Assembly: GCA_004525335.1 (NCBI GenBank)
Contig: SPCL01000117.1
Location: 1-6,443 of the forward strand
Reading direction: 5' to 3'
Source of the DNA: Thermodesulfobacteriales bacterium
GTDB lineage: Bacteria > Desulfobacterota_D > UBA1144 > Nemesobacterales > UBA2774
DNA: 6,443 nucleotides
The notes under the pieces were generated by a model that did no database searches, was not told the DNA's origin, and saw only the letters and a list, made by a program, of their open reading frames with translations. Positions 1 to 5,124 of the stretch are shown one piece after another. Every line of letters begins with the position of its first letter. The first letter of the stretch is position 1. The position numbers and the translations under genes were made by a program.

Positions 1-96
1 CCCCCCCCGCCCATACTCTCATACTACTGGAGTCTTTCAATTCCGCGATTGTCTAATTGTGACCACGGTTAGTACTCTTCTTAGTAACTGTAGTTT

Positions 97-627
97 TTAA
101 TACTCTTCGGGGTCGAGTTTGAGCGCTTCGTTAAACCTGTTGATCATATTGTAGAGCGCGGCTATCGCCGTTATCTCGACAATCTGCGACTCACTGAAAT
201 ATTTTTTCAGATCCTCGAATACTTCATCAGGGATGTTGCCTGGATTTACTGTCATAGCTTCCGCATATCTCAACGCGGCTTTCTCAGATTCATCGATATT
301 AGCCGTAACAGGGTTATCCATTTCATTAATTTCTTCCTCTGTGAACCCCATTTTAGCGCTTATCTGGCGGTGCGCGTGCGTACAGTAGGCAGAGCGGTTA
401 ATCCCCGATACCCTTAAAATAATTCTTTCCTTAAGCTTGGGGTCAAGCTCGTCGGGTAGCTGTACAGAGGCTACGAAAGGCCCGATTGTCTTTAGTATAT
501 TAGGCTTGTGCGCAAGCGCTTTATAAATATTGGTAACCTTGCCCCTCTTCTCGCGCATTCTCTCAAAGCTTTCTTTAACGATCGGATTATCTGTCTCGTT
601 TTCTTCCACATAACTTACCCTTGCCAT
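97..627 (-). CDS. AhpD/carboxymuconolactone decarboxylase-family peroxidase-related protein
   Basis: A 176-aa all-helical protein of the AhpD/CMD superfamily, closest in length and layout to the uncharacterised peroxidase-related enzymes; expected to be cytoplasmic and to act on hydroperoxides. The active-site region reads Glu67, then Ser79-Ala-Tyr-Cys82-Thr-His-Ala-His86. In AhpD the pattern is Glu...Cys-x2-Cys-x3-His, so the peroxidatic-position Cys82, Glu67 and His86 are kept while the first Cys of the pair is Ser. Without that partner Cys an AhpD-style lipoamide-dependent cycle is doubtful, so the true reaction is open. A longer reading begins 21 nt upstream (MHHGGES), but GGAGGTGA lies inside that extension, 4 nt before the ATG at 627, so I chose the shorter start (MARVSY). 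It stands alone and diverges from the lipoprotein gene. Family assignment is firm; substrate is unknown. Confidence 0.88.
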   Translation of the reverse strand: MARVSYVEENETDNPIVKESFERMREKRGKVTNIYKALAHKPNILKTIGPFVASVQLPDELDPKLKERIILRVSGINRSAYCTHAHRQISAKMGFTEEEINEMDNPVTANIDESEKAALRYAEAMTVNPGNIPDEVFEDLKKYFSESQIVEITAIAALYNMINRFNEALKLDPEEY

Positions 628-631
628 GCTT

Positions 632-639
632 TCACCTCC
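632..639 (-). promoter_or_regulatory. Shine-Dalgarno that decides the start of the AhpD-like gene
   Basis: On the minus strand GGAGGTGA is followed by AAGC and ATG at 627. The match to the anti-SD is near perfect and the spacing is normal, whereas the upstream in-frame ATG at 648 has no such site. This fixes translation at 627. Confidence 0.85.
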
Positions 640-677
640 GTGATGCATATATATAGTAAATATAAATCTAAAAACCG

Positions 678-706
678 ATAATGTGAAGTAAAGATTTCTT
701 TGACAA
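678..706 (-). promoter_or_regulatory. Candidate sigma70 promoter for the AhpD-like gene
   Basis: Read on the minus strand, TTGTCA (701-706; 5/6 to TTGACA) is followed after 17 nt by CATTAT (678-683; 4/6 to TATAAT). The start would fall near 671 and give a leader of about 44 nt before the ATG. The A/T-rich stretch nearer the gene (ATATATA) offers other possible -10 boxes, so confidence is moderate. Confidence 0.45.
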
Positions 707-745
707 GAACCCGCCTCTCTAATCTCTTCACGAAGAGGAATAGTT

Positions 746-914
746 TTAAGAAGATGATTGCGGGCCGCGTTTTAGGTAAGAATCAAACTCTGTCCGGTAC
801 TTAGACGGTTCCATTCTCAGCATCCTCTTCTCTTGCAATTCTCACAATCTCATTCTCCACGGATCTGATTGCTAACACTAGAACAACATAAGGTAGAAAT
901 TTAAGTTTACACAT
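746..914 (-). other. Intergenic stretch with two overlapping tiny ORFs, doubtful as genes
   Basis: The 649-942 gap holds no recognisable gene. On the minus strand a 37-codon ATG ORF (914 down to 801; begins MCKLKFLPYVVLVLA and ends in a charged helix-like tail) overlaps by 14 nt a 22-codon ATG ORF in another frame (814 down to 746; MEPSKYRTEFDSYLKRG). Neither has a strong Shine-Dalgarno, and the first overlaps the lipoprotein promoter. They could be chance ORFs, two real micro-peptides, or pieces of one decayed gene. Just beyond them CTCTTC-AC-GAAGAG (724-737) is a short inverted repeat. Confidence 0.15.
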
Positions 915-935
915 TTAGCCTATTGCGTTTATAAT
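906..935 (+). promoter_or_regulatory. Sigma70 promoter of the lipoprotein gene
   Basis: TTTACA (906-911; 5/6 to TTGACA), an 18-nt spacer, then a perfect TATAAT (930-935). Transcription should begin at A942 or G943, on top of or one base before the GTG start codon of the downstream gene, implying a leaderless message. Confidence 0.65.
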
Positions 936-942
936 TTTTTAA

Positions 943-1188
943 GTGGAAGCAAAGTTAAAACTATTAATCTTTAGTTTGTTTTTTCTCGCTTTATCCGCTT
1001 GCGGTTCCAAGGTCTCAAGTGTCGGCGAAGAAGATTGTTACAGGTTTGATGGAGGTAATATCGAATACACTTGTAACGATAAATCCAATGCTGAAACCAA
1101 TACAGGATACGGCGGGCCTAACAATCCAAAAGCGTTAAACCTTTTCCGCCCGGGGAGGTTTGAAAATATAAACGCTCCGGTTTGGTAG
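943..1188 (+). CDS. Small lipoprotein of unknown function, GTG start, probably leaderless
   Basis: An 81-aa predicted lipoprotein. Residues 1-19 form a type II signal peptide: Lys4/Lys6, a hydrophobic core LLIFSLFFLAL, then the lipobox L17-S-A-C20. Lipidation would fall on Cys20; Gly at +2 gives no Asp-type inner-membrane retention signal under the E. coli rule, so the outer membrane is likely. The 61 residues after Cys20 contain one further Cys pair (Cys32, Cys44), a Gly/Asn-rich linker (about 53-61) and a tail ending FENINAPVW. I recognise no domain. The start is forced: TAA at 940-942 closes the frame directly before the GTG and no alternative gives a full signal peptide. There is no Shine-Dalgarno, and TATAAT ends 7 nt upstream. 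It has its own promoter and no operon partner. A second, degenerate copy of its tail lies at 5014-5061. Lipoprotein call is good; function unknown. Confidence 0.75.
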   Translation: MEAKLKLLIFSLFFLALSACGSKVSSVGEEDCYRFDGGNIEYTCNDKSNAETNTGYGGPNNPKALNLFRPGRFENINAPVW

Positions 1189-1339
1189 TCGTTTATTAAA
1201 AGCATCCATATTTTTTCTCAAATCTATTCTCTCAGTTTTTTGATTTCAGCTACGCAATGTCAACTAAAATATGACTTTTATCTTCATATATCTTGGGTCG
1301 CAGTTTAATTGACAAACTATAGATATATAAATCAAACTT

Positions 1340-1348
1340 TGCTATTAT
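1340..1348 (+). promoter_or_regulatory. Candidate extended -10 promoter for the response-regulator gene
   Basis: The gap 1189-1410 holds no gene. TGC-TATTAT (1340-1348) fits an extended -10 box, giving a start near 1355 and a leader of about 56 nt. A perfect TTGACA at 1309-1314 is nearby but has no -10 at 16-18 nt (only TATAAA at 11 nt), so it is probably not paired with this box. Confidence 0.3.
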
Positions 1349-1410
1349 TAACATATTTCGTATAAAACACCGCCAGATGAATGTAACAAAAAACTATATC
1401 AGGGGATTGG

Positions 1411-2061
1411 ATGATTAAACTGGCATTAGCTATCTCGCATAATCTCTACAGACAAAGTTTAAAAGAATTAATAAAGCATGAGAGTGATATCGTGATTATA
1501 AAAGAAGTATCGCGATATTCCGATATTCTCTCGATGATTGATGATAATGACATAGATGTTTTATTCCTCGATCCATATCTTTCAGGGCTTAATATTATGG
1601 AATACCTAGGTTCAGTTAGAGATAAGAAATCCCCTCTAAAAATTCTTCTTATGCTGAATTCGCGGGATAGTGACATGGTCGTTAATGCCCTTTGTTTGGG
1701 TGTTAAAGGCTGTCTGGATCTGGATTCAAGTGCAGATCAGTTTGTTCAGGCTGTCAGATCTGTTAGCAACGAGGAAATTTGGGCAGATGTGAATCTTGTA
1801 TCCAAAGCCCTCAACAAAATTCTCAATACAAAAAAATTCAGCTTGAATGATCTGAAATCCAAGCTGACAAATAAAGAAGAGAAAATCGCTAGATTGATTC
1901 TGCAGGGACACAGCAACAAGGGAATTGCGAAGGAGTTGTTTATAAGCGAGAAAACCGTAAAGACACATGTGGGTCATATATTTAAGAAGTTAGGTATAAA
2001 AAGCAGGTTCCAATTAACCGCAAATTATTTTAGTGGCGAAGCTTTTCCGTCTGAGTCTTAG
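1411..2061 (+). CDS. LuxR/NarL-type response regulator with degenerate receiver domain (orphan)
   Basis: A 216-aa DNA-binding regulator. Residues 1-118 form a receiver-like domain. The phospho-acceptor Asp54 is kept in VLFLDPYLSGLN, but the usual acidic pair is Ile8-Ser9 (before a conserved His10), the switch Thr/Ser aligns with Leu82, and the invariant Lys aligns with Leu104. Classical Mg-dependent phosphorylation is therefore unlikely. Residues about 151-205 are a textbook LuxR helix-turn-helix: LTNKEEKIARLILQG, SNKGIAKELFISEKTVKTHV and IFKKLGIKSR. The start has AGGGGA 4 nt upstream. No sensor kinase lies next to it; the next gene downstream, same strand, is the methyltransferase-ligase after a 122-nt gap with its own promoter. 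A role as ligand-, partner- or expression-level-controlled regulator of that gene is inference. Family is certain; target and signal are not known. Confidence 0.9.
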   Translation: MIKLALAISHNLYRQSLKELIKHESDIVIIKEVSRYSDILSMIDDNDIDVLFLDPYLSGLNIMEYLGSVRDKKSPLKILLMLNSRDSDMVVNALCLGVKGCLDLDSSADQFVQAVRSVSNEEIWADVNLVSKALNKILNTKKFSLNDLKSKLTNKEEKIARLILQGHSNKGIAKELFISEKTVKTHVGHIFKKLGIKSRFQLTANYFSGEAFPSES

Positions 2062-2083
2062 GCCCTGGTAGTAGTTCTTGAAT

Positions 2084-2101
2084 ACCATGGTTGTATAACC
2101 A
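2084..2101 (+). promoter_or_regulatory. Dyad upstream of the fusion-gene promoter, possible operator
   Basis: Two overlapping palindromes: ACCATGGT (2084-2091) and TGGTT-GTAT-AACCA (2088-2101). The cluster ends 19 bp before the -35 of the promoter at 2121-2148, centred near -62 from the inferred start, a usual place for an activator of the LuxR type. It could equally be a weak hairpin after the regulator gene. Binding by the adjacent regulator is inference. Confidence 0.3.
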
Positions 2102-2120
2102 ATATACTTACTAAGTTTTA

Positions 2121-2148
2121 TTGAACACCAACCCAATACTACTATTAT
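2121..2148 (+). promoter_or_regulatory. Candidate sigma70 promoter of the methyltransferase-ligase gene
   Basis: TTGAAC (2121-2126), a 16-nt spacer and TATTAT (2143-2148; 5/6 to TATAAT). The start would be near 2155, leaving a leader of about 29 nt that contains AGGAG at 2172-2176. Confidence 0.5.
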
Positions 2149-2183
2149 ATAAACATTAATTTTAACATCATAGGAGCATGTTA

Positions 2184-4103
2184 ATGGCTGTAACTGGTTT
2201 AGATTCTAGCAAAATTGCGGATAGTAATACATCGAATTTCTTAGGACCTGTATGCGATCTCGAAAAATATGTTCATCCTGACTGGTGGCGATATATCTTT
2301 AACGCCAATTATTTAAAAACGGATGGTGACATAGTTGATGACTTGTCCATTACTAACAATGAAGTCGATCTGTTTATAGAAAGTGCGGACATTAAGAAGA
2401 ATCATAAGATACTTGATCTATGTTGCGGACAAGGGAGGCACCTACTTGAGCTGAAAAGAAGAGGGTATGACTATGTAGAAGGCCTTGATCGCTCAAGATA
2501 CCTGGTCAATAAAGCAAGGCTGCAGGCCCGAAAAGAGGGGATCGGAGTAAGAATTAAAGAAGGTGATGCTAGAAAACTTCCTTACCCGGCAGATAGTTTT
2601 GATGTTGTGATGATTCTGGGAAACAGTTTTGGATATTTTGAGAGCGTCCATGATGATGCAAACGTTTTGAAGGAGGTCTTTAGGGTATTGAAGCCAATGG
2701 GCAAGCTTCTTCTGGATATTTCCGATGGTGAGCATACGAAGAATAATTTTCAAAAGAGGTCTTGGGAGTGGATAGATAAAAACCAGTTCGTTTGTCGTGA
2801 ACGCTCTTTATCGAGTGACGGTAAAAGAATAATTACAAGAGAAGTTATGACACATGTACGCAAAGGTGTTATCACAGATCAATTCTATGCCGAACGGCTC
2901 TATTCTAATAACTCAATAGAGAAATTGTTGCTATCCTCAGGTTTCTCTTCTTTTAATCTGTGCACCTCAATACTGTCCACGACTGAAAGAAATCAGGATC
3001 TGGGCATGATGGAGAGGAGAATCGTATGTACATGTTTGGCATCAAAGGAATGGACGAAAGTTCGCAAGCCCAGAAATAACAATCCTGGTGAGATAGTTGT
3101 ACTTCTTGGAGATCCCTCCAAAAGGGATGATTTGAAACCAGAAGGGGTCTTTGATCAGGATGATATTGATACAATTAACAGAATGAAGACAGCATTAGCT
3201 CAAGATAGTGATCGTGAGTATGTTTTCCTTGATAAGCACGATAGTTTGATAGACGATTTGAGAAAATTAAAACCGAATATTAAGCTGATATTGAACTTCT
3301 GCGATGAAGGTTACTTCAATAATCCGCGATATGAGCTCCATGTGCCGGCATTGGCAGAAATGCTCAATATTCCATATAGTGGGTCAGGTTCACAATGTCT
3401 GGCATATTGCTATGATAAATCACTTGTGAGGGGAATAGCTAAAGAAATGGATATCGCTGTGCCAGAAGCATTTTTTCTTAAACCCCAGGATACAATATTA
3501 GACATTGCTTTTGATTTTCCTGTAATTGTAAAACCGAACTTCGGAGATTCCAGCTTTGGAATAACAGAGAAGAGTGTTGCATACAATGTTGAGGAACTCA
3601 TGGACGCTATATCGCGCATTAGAGATATCTATGGATATGATAAACCAATTCTGGTAGAAGAATTTCTCACGGGAAAAGACCTGAGTGTAGGAATAATAGG
3701 AAATCCTCCTAACGACTATACAATTTTTCCCATAATACAGGAAGATTATTCTTCTCTTCCCGAAGGCTTGCCAAGAATATGCGGCTACGAGGCCAAGTGG
3801 CTTCCTGGGTCCCCTTATTTTCAGCTGAAGTCTATTGCGGCTGATTTGCCATACGAAGTTGAAAAATCCGTAACGGATGATTGCTTAAAACTTTTCGAAA
3901 GGCTTGAGTGCAGGGATTACTGTAGATTTGATCTAAGACTTGATAAGTTAGGAAAACCTAAACTTCTAGAGGTAAATCCTAACCCCGGTTGGGTTTGGGA
4001 CGGTCATCTTGCCAAGATGGCTGAACTCTCCGGCGTGTTTTATCCGGGGATGCTCGCAATGATAATAAGGGCAGCAGAGTCGAGGATTGAAATTCAAAAT
4101 TAA
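2184..4103 (+). CDS. Fusion: class I SAM-dependent methyltransferase + D-Ala-D-Ala-ligase-type ATP-grasp
   Basis: A 639-aa two-enzyme fusion, probably cytoplasmic. Residues about 60-285 are a class I methyltransferase: motif I ILDLCCGQGR (76-85) binds SAM, Asp102 ends strand 2 (GLDRS), GDARKLP follows at 127-133, and FDVVMILGNSFGYF (139-152) and LKPMGKLLLD (169-178) complete the core. The SFGYF form is common in small-molecule methyltransferases. Residues about 303-633 are an ATP-grasp ligase of the Ddl superfamily: NFCDEGYFN (371-379), IPYSGSGS (396-403), VIVKPNFGDSSFGI (447-460), LVEEFLTGKDLSVGI (490-504), the YEAKW loop (535-539), RFDLRLD (581-587) and Mg-binding LLEVNPNPG (594-602). The Ddl GMTxxS signature after NPxPG is replaced by WVWDGH, so the substrate is probably not D-Ala-D-Ala. 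Start: the ATG at 2178 is 1 nt from AGGAG, while the ATG at 2184 is 7 nt away, so I chose 2184. Expected chemistry is an amide-type bond via an acyl-phosphate plus methyl transfer; the substrate is unknown. A zinc-ribbon gene follows. Confidence 0.88.
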   Translation: MAVTGLDSSKIADSNTSNFLGPVCDLEKYVHPDWWRYIFNANYLKTDGDIVDDLSITNNEVDLFIESADIKKNHKILDLCCGQGRHLLELKRRGYDYVEGLDRSRYLVNKARLQARKEGIGVRIKEGDARKLPYPADSFDVVMILGNSFGYFESVHDDANVLKEVFRVLKPMGKLLLDISDGEHTKNNFQKRSWEWIDKNQFVCRERSLSSDGKRIITREVMTHVRKGVITDQFYAERLYSNNSIEKLLLSSGFSSFNLCTSILSTTERNQDLGMMERRIVCTCLASKEWTKVRKPRNNNPGEIVVLLGDPSKRDDLKPEGVFDQDDIDTINRMKTALAQDSDREYVFLDKHDSLIDDLRKLKPNIKLILNFCDEGYFNNPRYELHVPALAEMLNIPYSGSGSQCLAYCYDKSLVRGIAKEMDIAVPEAFFLKPQDTILDIAFDFPVIVKPNFGDSSFGITEKSVAYNVEELMDAISRIRDIYGYDKPILVEEFLTGKDLSVGIIGNPPNDYTIFPIIQEDYSSLPEGLPRICGYEAKWLPGSPYFQLKSIAADLPYEVEKSVTDDCLKLFERLECRDYCRFDLRLDKLGKPKLLEVNPNPGWVWDGHLAKMAELSGVFYPGMLAMIIRAAESRIEIQN

Positions 4104-4124
4104 ATAGAACGCGATATAAATATT

Positions 4125-4301
4125 ATGAAGAACATGAGATTAGTCTGTATGTGGTGCAACATGCACTTTGAGGATTCCGCCAACATCGTAAATAATTCAT
4201 CGCTATATGGTGTTTGTCCTAAATGCCATAAGCGCATCCGAGCTGCAAATAAGAAATTTACCAAAGACAGTAAACGAAGGGATAAGAGACGCAAGAGATA
4301 G
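4125..4301 (+). CDS. 58-aa zinc-ribbon mini-protein
   Basis: A 58-aa ORF 21 nt after the fusion gene, same strand, likely cotranscribed. It begins MKNMRLVCMWCNMHF and has two knuckles: Cys8-Met-Trp-Cys11 and Cys31-Pro-Lys-Cys34, 19 residues apart, the form of a small treble-clef or zinc-ribbon metal site. From residue 36 the chain is strongly basic, ending KRRDKRRKR. This suggests nucleic-acid binding or interaction with an acidic partner. The CxxC...CPxC spacing is strong evidence that it is a real gene despite its size. The start is uncertain: no clear Shine-Dalgarno precedes the ATG at 4125, and the ATG at 4134 (Met4) is also possible; translational coupling would help either. Its role beside the methyltransferase-ligase is unknown: regulator, chaperone or partner subunit, or peptide substrate are all open. 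Confidence 0.7.
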   Translation: MKNMRLVCMWCNMHFEDSANIVNNSSLYGVCPKCHKRIRAANKKFTKDSKRRDKRRKR

Positions 4302-4369
4302 AGAATTCATGATTAACCACAACCTCTTTTTGCACCTTTTGTCCGGTCGCAAACCAGATTTAGAATTCT

Positions 4370-4401
4370 GAAGAATCCAAATGCTTCAGCTGGTATTCTT
4401 C
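4370..4401 (+). terminator. Weak hairpin after the fusion/zinc-ribbon unit
   Basis: GAAGAAT pairs with ATTCTTC, with inner CCA/TGG and one bulged T. The following TTCCTTT is a poor U-tract, so this may be an RNA 3' structure and not a true terminator. It opens the 4302-4621 stretch, which has no convincing gene on either strand. Confidence 0.3.
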
Positions 4402-4471
4402 TTCCTTTGGAAACAAGAATGATTTTTAAAACTCCAATTAATATGTACTGTTCTTAATACGTATACTAGAG

Positions 4472-4499
4472 CGGCAATCTTATTAGTTCTAGATTGTCG
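4472..4499. other. Hairpin in the intergenic region
   Basis: CGGCAATCT pairs with AGATTGTCG over 9 bp with one G-T wobble and a 10-nt loop. Behind it ATTAAAGT occurs twice, at 4511 and 4541. No T-run follows on either strand, so termination is unlikely. It may be part of a structured RNA or a protein-binding site. Confidence 0.4.
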
Positions 4500-4550
4500 G
4501 AATCGGTAAGATTAAAGTGATTCGAGTAATCCGAGTTGTCATTAAAGTAG

Positions 4551-4573
4551 TGGGGAGAATGAATTTCTCCCCA
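4551..4573. terminator. Perfect 9-bp hairpin between convergent genes
   Basis: TGGGGAGAA-TGAAT-TTCTCCCCA is a perfect, GC-rich stem 49 nt past the stop of the minus-strand secreted-peptide gene. The minus-strand run after it (CTACTTT) is weak, so it may act as a 3' stabiliser or a partial terminator for that gene. On the plus strand it stands just ahead of the T-tailed hairpin at 4584-4615. Confidence 0.5.
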
Positions 4574-4583
4574 CAAATTCCAT

Positions 4584-4615
4584 AGCTTCGTATGGAAAAC
4601 CATTCAGCTTTTTTT
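4584..4615 (+). terminator. T-tailed hairpin, terminator for plus-strand transcripts
   Basis: AGCT...ATGG-AAAA-CCAT...AGCT forms an interrupted stem with an AAAA loop, followed immediately by seven Ts (4609-4615). The same bases can alternatively form TTCCATA-GCTTCG-TATGGAA (4578-4597), a perfect 7-bp stem. As the only clear T-tailed hairpin after 4301, it is the likely end of the methyltransferase-ligase/zinc-ribbon message, leaving a 3' UTR of about 310 nt unless a separate small RNA starts in between. Confidence 0.55.
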
Positions 4616-4621
4616 AACGAT

Positions 4622-4777
4622 TTACATTTCAGGTTCAGGAGTTGGCTCTGGTTCAGGAGCAGGCTCGCCTTCATCTTGAGCTGAAGCCGTAATGCTACTA
4701 AACGGAGTAAATGAAGTTACTCCGTTAACAAACATCGTTACTGCGAATAGCACCGCAATTAAAAGTAAAGTTTTTAC
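4622..4777 (-). CDS. Small secreted Pro/Glu peptide with apparent GTA start codon
   Basis: A 51-codon frame whose product looks unmistakably secreted: (V/M)KT, a hydrophobic core LLLIAVLFAVTMFV (4-17), a linker, and a likely signal peptidase I site Ala31-Ser-Ala33 before Gln34. The predicted mature peptide is only QDEGEPAPEPEPTPEPEM, 18 residues, acidic and built from PE repeats. A textbook AAGGAGGT lies 8 nt upstream, exactly where a start is expected, but the codon there is GTA (4777-4775), and the frame is closed by TAA two codons earlier. No ATG, GTG or TTG gives the whole signal peptide; the GTG at 4753 cuts through it. Either a very inefficient GTA start is used, or a GTG was lost by one G-to-A change (or a sequencing error), making this a young pseudogene. 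Function unknown; a promoter-like TATAAT is upstream and a hairpin downstream. Confidence 0.6.
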   Translation of the reverse strand, partial: VKTLLLIAVLFAVTMFVNGVTSFTPFSSITASAQDEGEPAPEPEPTPEPEM

Positions 4778-4785
4778 TGTTTACC

Positions 4786-4793
4786 ACCTCCTT
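4786..4793 (-). promoter_or_regulatory. Strong Shine-Dalgarno before the secreted-peptide frame
   Basis: AAGGAGGT on the minus strand, 8 nt before the GTA codon at 4777. Its quality and spacing are the main evidence that translation is, or recently was, initiated at that codon. Confidence 0.75.
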
Positions 4794-4830
4794 GAAGATG
4801 TTATTACATTTTAGTCTACTAACATCATTG

Positions 4831-4836
4831 ATTATA
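4831..4836 (-). promoter_or_regulatory. Candidate -10 box of the secreted-peptide gene
   Basis: A perfect TATAAT on the minus strand, giving a start near 4824 and a leader of about 47 nt that contains the Shine-Dalgarno. No good -35 stands at 16-18 nt; the nearest, TTGATA, is 21 nt away. Promoter strength is therefore uncertain. Confidence 0.4.
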
Positions 4837-5013
4837 GTGTGTTCATGTTTATGTCTTTATCAATAAGTCTTGAGTTGTATTTTAGTACGATATTTTGCTA
4901 GGACTTTTGATACAACCAGGTCCTATTTGTGATGGATAAGAAGCAATTATTTAAATATTTGCAATAGGTTACATGAAACATTTAGGGTGTAATCCATGAT
5001 GAGGCGGAACTAA

Positions 5014-5061
5014 GCCCTTTTCCCGGATAGGGCTGAAAATATGAACTCTCCGGTTTGATAA
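5014..5061 (+). pseudogene. Degenerate copy of the lipoprotein C-terminus
   Basis: Positions 5017-5061 align with 1141-1188, the end of the lipoprotein gene, with 37 of 45 bases identical and one in-frame 3-base gap. The translated pieces correspond: LFRPGRFENINAPVW in the intact gene, LFPDRAENMNSPV here, with the terminal Trp codon TGG turned to TGA. The frame is closed by TAA at 5011-5013 and no signal peptide or start lies upstream, so this is a remnant. AATCCA upstream in both copies (5' of the match) hints that the similarity once went further, with an 8-nt frame-breaking change in between. Part of it, AGCCCT/AGGGCT (5013-5034), can also form a 6-bp hairpin. The rest of 4801-5124 shows no gene. 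Confidence 0.55.
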
Positions 5062-5124
5062 ACAATTATGAATCTAAATTTTTGAAAGGAGTAATTGTAA
5101 GAGTGAGTTTATATCTATAAGAGT

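Noticed and set aside
1..12. Run of eight C then GCCC at the window edge
   Set aside because: G-quadruplex-like on the minus strand, but it is cut by the window boundary and homopolymers at an edge may be assembly artefacts; nothing more can be supported.
1309..1331. TTGACA followed by TATAAA before the regulator gene
   Set aside because: The spacer is 11 nt, too short for a sigma70 promoter; the extended -10 at 1340 is a better candidate.
2184..4103. Calling the fusion a cell-wall D-Ala-D-Ala ligase (ddl)
   Set aside because: The ATP-grasp core matches the superfamily, but the C-terminal substrate signature differs and there is a methyltransferase domain in front; no cell-wall genes are nearby.
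4100..4294. 64-aa minus-strand ORF
   Set aside because: It is the complement of the zinc-ribbon gene, whose paired Cys motifs on the plus strand explain the open frame.
4309..4371. 20-aa plus-strand ORF MINHNLFLHLLSG...
   Set aside because: It has only a weak upstream purine run, no motif and no hydrophobic or repeat pattern worth calling; likely chance.
4489..4674. 61-aa minus-strand ORF starting MKASLLLNQS
   Set aside because: It overlaps, in another frame, the secreted-peptide frame and runs through two hairpins. The composition is arbitrary and the Shine-Dalgarno in the area serves the other frame.
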